Made by a program: the position numbers and the translations under genes
Part shown: one piece after another, positions 24,360 to 33,248 of the stretch
Layout of the letters: each line of letters begins with the position of its first letter
Numbering within the stretch: the first letter of the stretch is position 1
DNA from: Candidatus Omnitrophota bacterium
GTDB taxonomy: Bacteria > Omnitrophota > Gorgyraeia > Zapsychrales > Zapsychraceae
NCBI GenBank assembly: GCA_018812705.1
Contig: JAHJCZ010000162.1
Span: 1-38,596 of the forward strand
Reading direction: 5' to 3'
DNA length: 38,596 nucleotides
The notes under the pieces: generated by a model
Told to the model about the DNA's origin: nothing
The model's database searches: none
The model's input: the letters and a program-made list of their open reading frames with translations, nothing else

Positions 24360-24716
24360 ATGCAAATTCTTTATTTAGCTCTTGGATTAGTCGCAGGATT
24401 GTTCAGCGGATTTTTCGGAATAGGCGGAGGGATTATTCTTATTCCGTCTCTATTGTATTTTTTCGGTATGACGCAACATCAGGCTCAAGGAACAACTCTT
24501 GCGATAATGTTGCCCCCAGTATTTTTCTTTGCAGTGTGGAAATATTATTCATCCGGTCATGTTAATGTACCGGTGGCAATATTTGCATCTGTAGGTTTAA
24601 CAGTAGGAGCTTATTTGGGAGCTAATATGGTCATGGGTGTTCCTGATATTATGTTGAAAAGAATCTTCGGATGTTTGCTTATTTTAGTAGGTATTAAAAT
24701 GGTATTTTTTAGATAA
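24360..24716 (+). CDS. Half-size TauE/SafE-family membrane transporter
   Basis: A membrane protein of 118 residues with four hydrophobic helices and the family motif GLFSGFFGIGGGIILIPSLLY at the N-terminus, followed by HQAQGTTLAIMLPP. Members are sulfite/sulfonate or organic-anion exporters, normally of about 250 residues with two such halves. This protein holds one half and ends cleanly at a stop, so it either works as a homodimer or is a remnant. It is inserted between pyrK and pyrD with gaps of 14-15 nt, so it is probably cotranscribed. A role in moving an anion such as orotate is only a guess from context. Confidence 0.8.
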   Translation: MQILYLALGLVAGLFSGFFGIGGGIILIPSLLYFFGMTQHQAQGTTLAIMLPPVFFFAVWKYYSSGHVNVPVAIFASVGLTVGAYLGANMVMGVPDIMLKRIFGCLLILVGIKMVFFR

Positions 24717-24731
24717 AAAGAGAGTTGATCA

Positions 24732-25637
24732 ATGGACCTTTCAGTAAAAATCGGAAAAGCAAAATTCAGCAATCCTGTTACGGTCGCTTCAGGAACATTT
24801 GAGTATATTAAGGATTATTGCAGTATTTCTGATCTCAAAAAACTGGGAGCCTTAACTCCCAAAACGGTTACTCTTTATGCGCAGCAAGGTAATCCATCCC
24901 CACGTATTGTAGAGATACCGTCGGGAATGATCAATGCTATTGGAATTGAGAATGAAGGCATTGATGCTTTTATCAGTGGAAGGCTGGTTGAGTTTAAAAA
25001 GCTCGGCGTTCCTTTGATAATAAGTGTGTCCGGGAAAACTGAAACAGAATTTAAAATGCTAGCCGAAAAACTCAATAAGCCAAAGGGCTTATCTGCAATA
25101 GAACTGAACCTTTCATGTCCCAATTTGAAAAAGAAGTCATTAGTCGCACAAGACCCTAAGGCAACATATAGTATCGTAAAAGCTGTTAAGAGGATATCGA
25201 AGTTGCCTGTAATTGCAAAACTAACGCCTAATGTCGGTGATATTACTGTCATTGCAAAGGCAGCCCAAGAGGCGGGTGCAGATGGAATCAGTATGATCAA
25301 TACATTTTCCGGGCTTGTGATCGACACTAAAACCAGGAAGTCGGCAATCGGTAATTTTACTGGTGGAGTCAGTGGTCCGGCAATAAGGCCTATGGCCGTG
25401 AACATGGTCTATAATGTTGCTCAAAAAGTCAGCATCCCTATTATTGGTATGGGAGGGATAATGACCGCAGATGATGCTTTGCAATTCATTATCGCTGGTG
25501 CAACTATGGTCGCTGTAGGAACGGCAAATTTTATTGAGCCTAAAGCGCCTTTAGAAGTGCTCAGAGGTATTAAAGAATATATGAAGAAGAACAAATTGAA
25601 CAATTTAAAACAACTTAGAGGGAGCCTGGTACGGTAA
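24732..25637 (+). CDS. pyrD: Dihydroorotate dehydrogenase PyrD, class 1B catalytic subunit
   Basis: An FMN-containing TIM-barrel enzyme that oxidises dihydroorotate to orotate. The catalytic base is C129 in IELNLSCPN; a Cys rather than Ser marks class 1. The presence of pyrK indicates class 1B, which is NAD-linked. Other family segments are ASGTFEY, PSGMINAIGIENEG, TPNVGDITVIA, ADGISMINTF, GGVSGPAIRPMA and PIIGMGGIMTADDALQFIIAGA (FMN phosphate region). Its 301 residues are normal. Its stop overlaps the pyrF ATG by one base. Confidence 0.97.
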   Translation: MDLSVKIGKAKFSNPVTVASGTFEYIKDYCSISDLKKLGALTPKTVTLYAQQGNPSPRIVEIPSGMINAIGIENEGIDAFISGRLVEFKKLGVPLIISVSGKTETEFKMLAEKLNKPKGLSAIELNLSCPNLKKKSLVAQDPKATYSIVKAVKRISKLPVIAKLTPNVGDITVIAKAAQEAGADGISMINTFSGLVIDTKTRKSAIGNFTGGVSGPAIRPMAVNMVYNVAQKVSIPIIGMGGIMTADDALQFIIAGATMVAVGTANFIEPKAPLEVLRGIKEYMKKNKLNNLKQLRGSLVR

Positions 25638-26359
25638 TGAGTAAAGACAGAGGTAAGTTAATAGTTGCTGTTGATGTTGATACTTTCCAAGAAGCCAAAG
25701 TATTAATTGATATTTTAAGTGAAAATATAGAGCTTTTTAAAATAGGAAGCCAGTTATTTACGGCATGCGGGCCAAGGATAGTGGACTATATTTACTCAAA
25801 AGGAAAAAAAGTTTTTCTAGACCTCAAGTATCATGATATTCCCAATACAGTAGGTAATGCTGTAAGGGCGGCAGTAAATATGGGGGAAAAGCCCGGCGGC
25901 ATCTTTATGTGTACGGTGCATACTGTCGGAGGCAAGGAAATGCTTAAAAAGGCAGCTGATGAAGCAAAAAAAGCGTCAGAAAAAATCGGCATCGAGAGAC
26001 CTTTGATAGTTGGTATAACTGTTTTGACAAGCGAAGAGGTTGGTGATAGTATATCAGCTCTTGTTTTGGAAAGAGCAAGGCTCGCAAAAGAATCCTCACT
26101 TGATGGCATCGTGGCCTCGAGTCAGGAGGCCGCGTTATTAAGAAAAGAGATGGGTGACAATTTTGTAATTGTAACGCCAGGTATCAGGCCTCATGGCGCC
26201 AGCGCAGGCGATCAAAAAAGAATAACAACACCTTATGATGCAATAAAAAACGGTAGCGACTTTTTAGTTGTTGGACGTCCTATTGTTAACGCGGACGATC
26301 CTGCTTTAGCCGCTAAGATGATATTAGAAGAAATTGAACAAGCAAAAAACAGCATATAA
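25637..26359 (+). CDS. pyrF: Orotidine 5'-phosphate decarboxylase PyrF
   Basis: PyrF decarboxylates OMP to UMP, the last step of UMP synthesis. The catalytic tetrad is seen in FLDLKYHDIPNTV (D62, K64, D67), and the phosphate-binding late motif is TPGIRPHGASAGDQKR. The 240-residue length is normal for the short (type 1) family. The pathway gene before it, pyrE (orotate phosphoribosyltransferase), is not in this window. The V-ATPase operon starts 16 nt after the stop, with no terminator between. Confidence 0.97.
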   Translation: MSKDRGKLIVAVDVDTFQEAKVLIDILSENIELFKIGSQLFTACGPRIVDYIYSKGKKVFLDLKYHDIPNTVGNAVRAAVNMGEKPGGIFMCTVHTVGGKEMLKKAADEAKKASEKIGIERPLIVGITVLTSEEVGDSISALVLERARLAKESSLDGIVASSQEAALLRKEMGDNFVIVTPGIRPHGASAGDQKRITTPYDAIKNGSDFLVVGRPIVNADDPALAAKMILEEIEQAKNSI

Positions 26360-26375
26360 TTTTTAGGAGAACGAG

Positions 26376-26996
26376 ATGGCTAGTCAAATACAGGAACTTA
26401 TAAATAAAATTAAATCTGAAGGAGTTGAGTCAGCGCAGCAAGAAGCGACCCAGATACAGGATGCTGCCAAGGCTGAAGCTAAAAAGATAATTGAAAAGGC
26501 TAGAGTTGAAGCTGCGCAGCTTCTTGCAGCAGCAAAAGAAGAAATAAAGAAGAACGAAGAGTCAACGAATATGGCTCTTAAGCAGTCTTCCCGCGATATG
26601 CTTCTTTCTTTAAGAAAAGAGATCGACAAGACATTAAAGAAGATAATTAAAAAAGAATTGGAAGAGACATTGTCAGGAGAAAAGCTTGCGAGTATTCTTG
26701 CTGATGTAATGAAAGAATCAATGAAAGATGAGCATAAGAGCGCTGAAATGAAAGTAGCATTGTCGCCAGCAGATCTTAAGAGCTTTGAAGATGGATTTAT
26801 TGCAAAACTACAGACAGAATTGCAGAGGACCTTTGAAATAGAATCATCAGAAGATATTTCAAAAGGTTTTACCATTAGTTTTGATGGCGGAAAATCATGT
26901 TTTGATTTTACAGAAAAGAGCTTAGTTGATTATTTAAGCGTTTACTTGAACACGCAGGTGTCGGCGATCTTAAAAGGATCTATCGAAACAAAGTAA
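26376..26996 (+). CDS. atpE: V-type ATPase subunit E
   Basis: The peripheral stalk subunit E of an A/V-type ATPase, which links the catalytic head to the membrane part. The first ~110 residues are a long charged helix (IQDAAKAEAKKIIEKARVEAAQ) suited to coiled-coil pairing, followed by a mixed C-terminal domain ending SVYLNTQVSAIL. The 206-residue length is normal. It is the first gene of the V-ATPase operon in the order found in Chlamydia: E, DUF2764, A, B, D, I, K. A good ribosome site (TAGGAGAACGAG) precedes the ATG. No separate subunit G/H gene for the stalk partner is seen. Confidence 0.88.
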   Translation: MASQIQELINKIKSEGVESAQQEATQIQDAAKAEAKKIIEKARVEAAQLLAAAKEEIKKNEESTNMALKQSSRDMLLSLRKEIDKTLKKIIKKELEETLSGEKLASILADVMKESMKDEHKSAEMKVALSPADLKSFEDGFIAKLQTELQRTFEIESSEDISKGFTISFDGGKSCFDFTEKSLVDYLSVYLNTQVSAILKGSIETK

Positions 26997-27006
26997 TTCT
27001 TTTATC

Positions 27007-27597
27007 ATGGGAAAAACATATTATTATTTTGCTGCTAGTTTGGCAATGATCAATTTTGATCAGAAGCCTCCGATGACTGTTGAGGCGTACCTGCAGCTGT
27101 CTAAGGGATTATTGACAGACGAGGACTTTTCTACAATGAAAAGCCTTCTCTCTGGCCAGACAGATGGGATTAAAACATCCAGTCAGGTTTTAAATCAATG
27201 GATCATTTTTGAAAAGAGCCTAAAAAATGAGATAGCCGCCTTTAGGGCAAAGCGTGCGCATAAGAAGCCGGAGGATTACGTTAAGGATGAAAGCTTTAGG
27301 GACTATAGTTTGCAGGATGCTATAAATAAGGCAGCGAGAAAAGAAAATTTGTTGGAGGCTGAAAAAGATATTGATCATATTCGCTGGCAGGTTTTAGAAG
27401 ACTTAGCGGTAGGCCATTATTTTGATATTGATTTTCTCTATATTTATGGTCTTCAATTAAAGATAGTAGAACGTTACTCAAAAATAGCTTCTTCACGAGG
27501 AGCAGAAGTGTTTAATATCTATAAAGAGAATGCAGCTGTTTTGGCAGGCGATGAAGATTATGGTAAAGAAAAAAAGCTGCTGCAAAGGCAAAACTAA
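27007..27597 (+). CDS. DUF2764 V-ATPase-associated protein
   Basis: The start MGKTYYYFAASLAMINFDQKPPM is typical of DUF2764 proteins, which occur almost only inside bacterial V-ATPase operons between subunits E and A, as in Chlamydia. The 196 residues are mostly helical. Because the operon lacks a recognisable subunit C, this protein may be the functional substitute linking stalk and membrane parts, but that is an inference. It follows atpE by 10 nt with a weak ribosome site and precedes atpA by 25 nt. Confidence 0.85.
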   Translation: MGKTYYYFAASLAMINFDQKPPMTVEAYLQLSKGLLTDEDFSTMKSLLSGQTDGIKTSSQVLNQWIIFEKSLKNEIAAFRAKRAHKKPEDYVKDESFRDYSLQDAINKAARKENLLEAEKDIDHIRWQVLEDLAVGHYFDIDFLYIYGLQLKIVERYSKIASSRGAEVFNIYKENAAVLAGDEDYGKEKKLLQRQN

Positions 27598-27622
27598 ATA
27601 TATTTTATAAAAGGAGTTTGTT

Positions 27623-29350
27623 GTGAAAGCAGATTTAAGAAAAGGTAAAGTTGTGGGGGTCAATGGTAATATGGTTGCAGTTGAGTTTGAAGATAATGTA
27701 ATGCAGAACGAGGTTGCCTATATTAATGTTGGAGATGAAAAACTAAAAGCAGAGGTCATTAGGGTTAAAGGAAAGAGAACTGACCTTCAGGTTTTTGAGG
27801 ATACTATTGGTGTTAAGGTAGGTGACCTTGTTGAATTTACCGGTGAGCTGCTGTCGGTTGAACTGGGACCGGGTTTGTTAGGAAAAGTTTTTGATGGCTT
27901 GCAGAACCCATTGAATCGTTTAGCGGAAAAGTATGGTTTCTTCTTAAAAAGAGGGGCCTATCTTGATGCTTTAGAAGAGGGAGAAGAGTGGGAGTTCACT
28001 CCAACTGCAAAAATTGGAGATAAGCTTTTTGCCGGAGAGAAAGTGGGAACAGTTCCTGAAAAGATATTTGAGCATAGAATTATGGTGCCATTTAAATTGC
28101 AAGGGCAATGGGAAGTCGTAGAGATCGCACCACAGGGAAAATATACAGTAGATAAAGCAGTTGCGAAGATAAAGAACGAAGAAGGTAAGACAGCTGATGT
28201 TACTATGCATCAAAAATGGCCTGTTAAGATCCCTATTGAAGCGTATTCAAAGAAATTAAAACCAGTCGATCCTCTTGTAACAAAGATCAGGATCATTGAC
28301 ACTCTTGTCCCTGTTGCAATTGGAGGGACATTCTGTACTCCTGGGCCATTTGGCGCGGGAAAAACAGTTTTACAGCATTTATTAAGCAGGCATGCTGAAG
28401 TTGATATTGTTATTGTTGCTGCTTGTGGCGAACGCGCGGGCGAGGTTGTGGAGATCTTAGAGGAGTTCCCTGAATTGATAGATCCAAAAACCGGAAAGAG
28501 TTTAATGGAGCGCACTATCATTATTTGCAATACAAGCTCAATGCCGGTTGCTGCTCGAGAATCAAGCGTATATACAGGCGCTACATTGGCTGAATACTAT
28601 AGGCAAATGGGATTGAACGTATTCTTGCTTGCTGATTCAACTTCTCGATGGGCACAGGCTATGCGTGAAATGTCGGGCAGGTTAGAAGAGATCCCTGGTG
28701 AAGAAGCATTTCCTGCTTATCTTGAATCACGTATAGCATCATTTTACGAAAGAGCGGGGTTGGTTAAGTTAAGGGATGGGTCAAAAGGATCCCTGACCAT
28801 AGGCGGCGCTGTCAGCCCTGCAGGAGGGAACTTTGAGGAACCGGTCACTCAGGCGACATTAAAAGTTGTTGGCGCTTTTCATGGCCTTTCAAGGGACAGG
28901 GCAAATGCGAGAAAATATCCGTCTATCGATCCTTTGGATAGCTGGAGTAAATATACAAGTTTTATTGAATCTGATAAAGTAGCAAATGCGGTTGCTATAT
29001 TAAAAAAGAGCCAAAGTGTCGACCAGATGATGAAGGTAGTTGGTGAAGAAGGTATAAGCAATGAAGAATTCGTTGATTTTCTTAAAGGTGAATTCTTTGA
29101 TGCTGTTTATCTGCAACAGAATGCTTTTGATAAAGTAGATGAGGCAACGTCCTCAGATAGACAGAAATACATGTTCGCTATCATGGATGAAATTATCGAG
29201 AAGAAGTTCGATTTTGCTAACAAAGATGCCGCTAGAAGATTTTTTCAAGAGTTAAGACAAAGCTTTATTACATTTAACACTCTTGAATTTAATTCAGATG
29301 AATTTAAGAAACGTGAATCAGAGATCAGAAAAAAATTATCTGATGCATAG
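27623..29350 (+). CDS. atpA: V-type ATPase catalytic subunit A
   Basis: The catalytic subunit, 575 residues. The Walker A P-loop is GPFGAGKTVLQHLL near residues 240-253, and the catalytic-Glu region is CGERAGEVVEILEEFPEL. The A-specific non-homologous insert lies before the P-loop (about 110-190), with FEHRIMVPF and GQWEVVEIAPQG. Downstream are VFLLADSTSRWAQAMREMSGRLEE and the GSLTIGGAVSPAGGNFEEPVTQ block. The start is GTG behind AAAGGAG. With subunit B it forms the A3B3 head. Whether it hydrolyses ATP to pump ions or runs as a synthase cannot be told from sequence. Confidence 0.97.
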   Translation: MKADLRKGKVVGVNGNMVAVEFEDNVMQNEVAYINVGDEKLKAEVIRVKGKRTDLQVFEDTIGVKVGDLVEFTGELLSVELGPGLLGKVFDGLQNPLNRLAEKYGFFLKRGAYLDALEEGEEWEFTPTAKIGDKLFAGEKVGTVPEKIFEHRIMVPFKLQGQWEVVEIAPQGKYTVDKAVAKIKNEEGKTADVTMHQKWPVKIPIEAYSKKLKPVDPLVTKIRIIDTLVPVAIGGTFCTPGPFGAGKTVLQHLLSRHAEVDIVIVAACGERAGEVVEILEEFPELIDPKTGKSLMERTIIICNTSSMPVAARESSVYTGATLAEYYRQMGLNVFLLADSTSRWAQAMREMSGRLEEIPGEEAFPAYLESRIASFYERAGLVKLRDGSKGSLTIGGAVSPAGGNFEEPVTQATLKVVGAFHGLSRDRANARKYPSIDPLDSWSKYTSFIESDKVANAVAILKKSQSVDQMMKVVGEEGISNEEFVDFLKGEFFDAVYLQQNAFDKVDEATSSDRQKYMFAIMDEIIEKKFDFANKDAARRFFQELRQSFITFNTLEFNSDEFKKRESEIRKKLSDA

Positions 29351-29365
29351 AACAAGGAAATAATA

Positions 29366-30661
29366 ATGCAAAAATTTTATAGTCAAATATTACAAATAGC
29401 AGGGGATGTTATTACTGTTGAGGCTGAAGATGTAAGTTATAAGGAATTGGCTGAAATTAGGACCAAGGCAGGTATCTCGTTGGCGCAGGTTATAAGGCTA
29501 GAAGATAAAAAGGTGCACTTGCAGGTTTTTGCTGGCAGCCGTGGCGTATCAACGAATGACAAGGTCAGGTTCTTAAAGAGGCCTATGCAGGTATCCTGTT
29601 CAGAGAACCTTTTAGGAAGGATATTCGACGGCAATGGTTCTCCTCGGGATGGCGGCCCTGCTTTAACGGATAACATGGTCGATGTTGGCGGGCCATCGGT
29701 CAACCCCGCGAAAAGGATCGTACCTAAGAACATGATCAGAACAGGTATACCTATGATCGATATTTTTAATTCATTGGTTGAATCACAAAAGCTTCCTATC
29801 TTCTCAATTGCAGGAGAGCCTTATAATCAGCTTTTAGCTCGCATTGCAATGCAGGCTGAAGTTGACATGATAATTTTAGGAGGAATGGGGTTGAAGCATG
29901 ATGACTACTTGTTCTTTAGAGATAATCTAGAGGAACATGGCGCATTATCAAGGTCGGTTCTGTTCATTCACACAGCCTCTGATCCCACGGTTGAATGTCT
30001 ATTGGTCCCTGATATGTGTTTAGCTGTTGCTGAAAAGTTCGCGCTAGAGGGCAAAAAGGTCCTGGTTCTTTTAACAGATATGACTAATTTTAGCGATTCT
30101 TTGAAAGAGATCGCGATCACAATGGAGCAGATACCGTCGAACAGAGGATACCCGGGAGACCTTTACAGTCAATTGGCATCAAGATATGAAAAGGCCGTTG
30201 ATTTTGAAGATGCAGGTTCGATCACAGTTTTAGCTGTTACAACTATGCCTGGTGATGACGTTACTCATCCTGTGCCGGATAACACGGGCTATATTACAGA
30301 AGGCCAGTTTTATCTGCGTGGTGGGCGTATTGAGCCTTTTGGTTCTTTAAGCCGTTTAAAGCAACAGGTCAATGGTGATACCAGGAGCGACCATCGTGCG
30401 ATAATGGATCGAATGATACAGCTTTTTGCTGATTATAGAGAATCTCTTGAAAAGAAATCAATGGGGTTCCAGATGAGTGCCTGGGATGAAAAGTTATTAG
30501 CATATGGCAAGAGATTTGAAAATGAACTGATGTCGCTTGCGGTTAATATCCCTTTAGAAGAAGCTCTTGATCTAGGCTGGAAGATATTATCAGACATTTT
30601 TGACTCGACAGAGACAGGCATTAAGGAATCATTAATTGCAGAATATTGGCCTAAGAGATAA
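29366..30661 (+). CDS. atpB: V-type ATPase regulatory subunit B
   Basis: The non-catalytic nucleotide-binding subunit, 431 residues. It lacks a Walker A motif, having [15 protein letters not shown] in the corresponding place, and has [18 protein letters not shown] and the hallmark [24 protein letters not shown]. It starts 15 nt after atpA with a weak ribosome site. The last codons and stop lie inside an 11-bp perfect hairpin, and a second long hairpin follows before the D gene, so the mRNA 3' of this gene is unusually structured. Confidence 0.97.
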   Translation: MQKFYSQILQIAGDVITVEAEDVSYKELAEIRTKAGISLAQVIRLEDKKVHLQVFAGSRGVSTNDKVRFLKRPMQVSCSENLLGRIFDGNGSPRDGGPALTDNMVDVGGPSVNPAKRIVPKNMIRTGIPMIDIFNSLVESQKLPIFSIAGEPYNQLLARIAMQAEVDMIILGGMGLKHDDYLFFRDNLEEHGALSRSVLFIHTASDPTVECLLVPDMCLAVAEKFALEGKKVLVLLTDMTNFSDSLKEIAITMEQIPSNRGYPGDLYSQLASRYEKAVDFEDAGSITVLAVTTMPGDDVTHPVPDNTGYITEGQFYLRGGRIEPFGSLSRLKQQVNGDTRSDHRAIMDRMIQLFADYRESLEKKSMGFQMSAWDEKLLAYGKRFENELMSLAVNIPLEEALDLGWKILSDIFDSTETGIKESLIAEYWPKR

Positions 30662-30742
30662 GCCAAAGGCTTATCTCTGTTAGGAGATTCCAATAGCAAG
30701 TAAACTCTATGTTTCTGAGAGTTTACTTGTACGAGAATCTCC
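30654..30742 (+). repeat. Tandem hairpins between atpB and atpD
   Basis: First hairpin: AGAGATAAGCC (30654-30664), loop AAA, GGCTTATCTCT (30668-30678), an 11-bp perfect stem that includes the atpB stop. Second hairpin: outer stem GGAGATTC/GAATCTCC (30683-30690, 30735-30742) and inner stem CAAGTAAACTCT/AGAGTTTACTTG (30697-30708, 30718-30729), both perfect. Neither is followed by a T run on either strand, so they are not classical terminators. Confidence 0.9.
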
Positions 30743-30854
30743 GCAGAAAATTAAAACAAATGATTATTTCTGAATGGAGCTTTGGTTTATTGTATGGGGA
30801 TTTTCATGATATTTGAAATACCCTGTCAGTGATAACCCAGAGGCTTATTGCTTT

Positions 30855-31472
30855 ATGGCAAAAATAAAATTCACAAAAGGTGAGCTTAAGCGTCAAAGAG
30901 ATGCATTGAAGCAATTTCAGCATTATTTGCCGACTTTACAGCTTAAGAAGCAACAGCTACAGGTAAAGATACTAGAGGCTAGAAAGCTATTATCTGAGAA
31001 AGAGAAAGCTTTCAGCAAGATCGAAGAGATCCTGAAGAAATGGGTAGGCCTGCTTAATGATCCTAGAGCTGAGATAAAGGATTTTGTCGAGCTGAAAGAT
31101 ATTAATCTTACATATATCAATATTGCTGGAGCTGAAGTGCCGGTTTTCAAAGGAGTTGTTTTTGAAGAAAGAGCTATTGATATTTACGATACGCCTCTTT
31201 GGGTGGACAAAGGCGTAGCATCTATTAGAGAAGCGCTGGCGCTTTTTGTTGAGGTATTGGTTATCAAACAACAAATTGAGATATTACAGCGCGAACTGCG
31301 TATAACGACCCAAAGAGTGAATCTGTTTGAAAAAATAAAGATACCGGAATGCCTTGAAAATATCAGGGTTATCAGGATCTATTTAGGTGATCAGCAAGCG
31401 AATGCAGTCGGGATATCTAAAGTCGCGAAGAGGAAGATAGAAGAAAAAATGCATCAGGAGGCATTAGCCTAA
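30855..31472 (+). CDS. atpD: V-type ATPase subunit D (central rotor shaft)
   Basis: The rotor shaft turning inside the A3B3 head. It is a two-helix coiled-coil protein with the family start MAKIKFTKGELKRQRDALK and the paired C-terminal helix (about 150-200) with TTQRVNLFEKIKIPECLENIRVIRIYLGDQQ, where IP-x-L-x-x-x-I-x-x-I is the D-family signature. The frame is open from a TTG at 30813, but the ATG at 30855 with AGAGG about 11 nt before it matches the family N-terminus and is chosen (205 residues). Its stop abuts the next ATG (TAAATG). Confidence 0.93.
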   Translation: MAKIKFTKGELKRQRDALKQFQHYLPTLQLKKQQLQVKILEARKLLSEKEKAFSKIEEILKKWVGLLNDPRAEIKDFVELKDINLTYINIAGAEVPVFKGVVFEERAIDIYDTPLWVDKGVASIREALALFVEVLVIKQQIEILQRELRITTQRVNLFEKIKIPECLENIRVIRIYLGDQQANAVGISKVAKRKIEEKMHQEALA

Positions 31473-33212
31473 ATGATAGTTCCAATGAAAAAAATGTTCA
31501 TGATCGTCCAGAAAAAGGATTTTGTTTCTTCTGTAGAAGAGATGAGAGCTCTTGGAGTCGTGCATGTTGAACATAATGATGTTCTTAAGAGCGATGAGAT
31601 CACAGCTATAAAGGATGATATTCAATTATTAGAAAAAGTTATTCGAATATTAGAAAATTCTAGATCTGCAGTCGAAGAGCCTAAAGAATCTGTAGAGTGT
31701 GTTTTTGAATGGAGAGATGTTAAGGAGATTGTTATTCATCAAATGAAGAAGATAGAGCAGTTGAGTGACAATGTCCTTAAAAGGCAGGGAATTATTAATA
31801 GAATGCAAAAATGGGGGGACTTCGAGCCGCAGGATATTGTCCAGCTAAAGGAAAAAGGCATTAATATCTCCTTTTGCGAGATTCCAGTGTCTCAAAAGAT
31901 CGAGCTTAAAGCAGGCGTGATAGTTGAAGTTCTTTCAAGGACAGGCAGTATTAACAATTGTATGGTTATCACACGAGGAGATATTAAGTCTGATTATGAG
32001 GGGATAGTGCTTCCGGCAAAGAGCTTGTCGCATGAAAATGATTCACTAGAAAAGGAACTTAAGAATATTAAAAGAGCAGAGAATGAGCTAAAAGCACAGA
32101 TCAAGTGCGTGCCAGCACTAAAGAAGAAGTTAAGCGAGAAGGAAGAAAAGCTAGTTTTAAAAGAGGTTATTGTAGGATCTAAGAATGTTGGAGAACTAAC
32201 ATTATTGAGAGGGTATTGCCCCCAGGACGCCTGTTCACAAATAGAGGCAAAAGCGAAGGAACAGCAATGGGGAATCCATTTTGAAGAACCGGCAGAAGAT
32301 GATAAAGTGCCAACATTATTAAAGAATCCCAAATGGATAAATATTATAAAACCTGTTTTTGATATCATTAACGTATTGCCTGGATATAAAGAATTTGATG
32401 TCAGTTTAGTTTTTCTTGTTTTTTTTGCTTTATTTGTGGGAATGCTGGTTGGTGATGCAGGCTATGGTTTATTGGTCCTTTCAATATTTGCAGGGCTTCA
32501 TGTCAAAATAGCTAAGAGTAAAAAAGATGTGCCCCTTGCTAAATTTATGTTAGTTTACTTGTTGTGTGGAAGCGCGATCGTTTGGGGACTATTAACTGGA
32601 ACAATTTTTGGCCAGAAATGGATATCTTCAACAGTTAAGCCGATAGTGCCGTGGTTATTAGATGATAAGAATTTGCAGCTTTTATGTTTTTTTATTGGAA
32701 CTATTCATTTAAGCATTGCGCATATATGGAATATTACGGTAAAAATTCCTTCGTTAAAGGCCTTGGGTGATCTAGGATGGCTGCTTATTATTTGGGGAAT
32801 GTATGGTGTTGCGAAATTACTGGTTCTGGACATTCCCATGTCAACTTTGAGCATTATGTTCTTAATCATCGGAGCTGTCTTCGTCGTGTTTTTTACTAGA
32901 CCGAATAAAAATATTTTAAAAGCCATGGGGCCTGGAGTGGGCCATATATTATTAAATGGCATAAATTCTTTTACGGATGTAGTTTCCTATATAAGATTAT
33001 ATGCAGTTGGTTTAGCTACTGTTGCAGTTGCAGATGCGGCTAATGAAATGAGCATAGTATGGATAATCGTATTACATACGGTAAATTTAATACTTGCATG
33101 TTTGGCGATCCTGGTTCACGGGATAAGATTAAATATTTTAGAGTTTTCGTCAAATCATTTAAGTTTAGAGTGGTCAGGTTTTAAATTTAACCCGTTCAAA
33201 AAGGTTCAATAA
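31473..33212 (+). CDS. atpI: V-type ATPase subunit I (membrane stator, a-subunit homologue)
   Basis: The membrane stator subunit, 579 residues. The first ~300 residues form the cytoplasmic stalk-contacting domain with helices (KMFMIVQKKDFVSSVEEM, a coiled-coil stretch near 190-230). The second half has about seven membrane helices beginning with FDVSLVFLVFFALFVGMLVGDAGYG. The essential Arg that acts on the rotor carboxylate is in VSYIRLYAVGLATVAVAD near residue 510. At 579 residues it is shorter than eukaryotic or archaeal forms (about 650-800) but similar to Chlamydia and spirochaete ones. It begins directly after atpD. Confidence 0.95.
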   Translation: MIVPMKKMFMIVQKKDFVSSVEEMRALGVVHVEHNDVLKSDEITAIKDDIQLLEKVIRILENSRSAVEEPKESVECVFEWRDVKEIVIHQMKKIEQLSDNVLKRQGIINRMQKWGDFEPQDIVQLKEKGINISFCEIPVSQKIELKAGVIVEVLSRTGSINNCMVITRGDIKSDYEGIVLPAKSLSHENDSLEKELKNIKRAENELKAQIKCVPALKKKLSEKEEKLVLKEVIVGSKNVGELTLLRGYCPQDACSQIEAKAKEQQWGIHFEEPAEDDKVPTLLKNPKWINIIKPVFDIINVLPGYKEFDVSLVFLVFFALFVGMLVGDAGYGLLVLSIFAGLHVKIAKSKKDVPLAKFMLVYLLCGSAIVWGLLTGTIFGQKWISSTVKPIVPWLLDDKNLQLLCFFIGTIHLSIAHIWNITVKIPSLKALGDLGWLLIIWGMYGVAKLLVLDIPMSTLSIMFLIIGAVFVVFFTRPNKNILKAMGPGVGHILLNGINSFTDVVSYIRLYAVGLATVAVADAANEMSIVWIIVLHTVNLILACLAILVHGIRLNILEFSSNHLSLEWSGFKFNPFKKVQ

Positions 33213-33248
33213 AAAAATTTATATAATATTTAGGGAGGAGTTGGCGTT

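Noticed and set aside
30683-30742. Intrinsic terminator after atpB
   Set aside because: The stems are strong but no T run follows on either strand, and atpD, atpI and atpK continue the operon.
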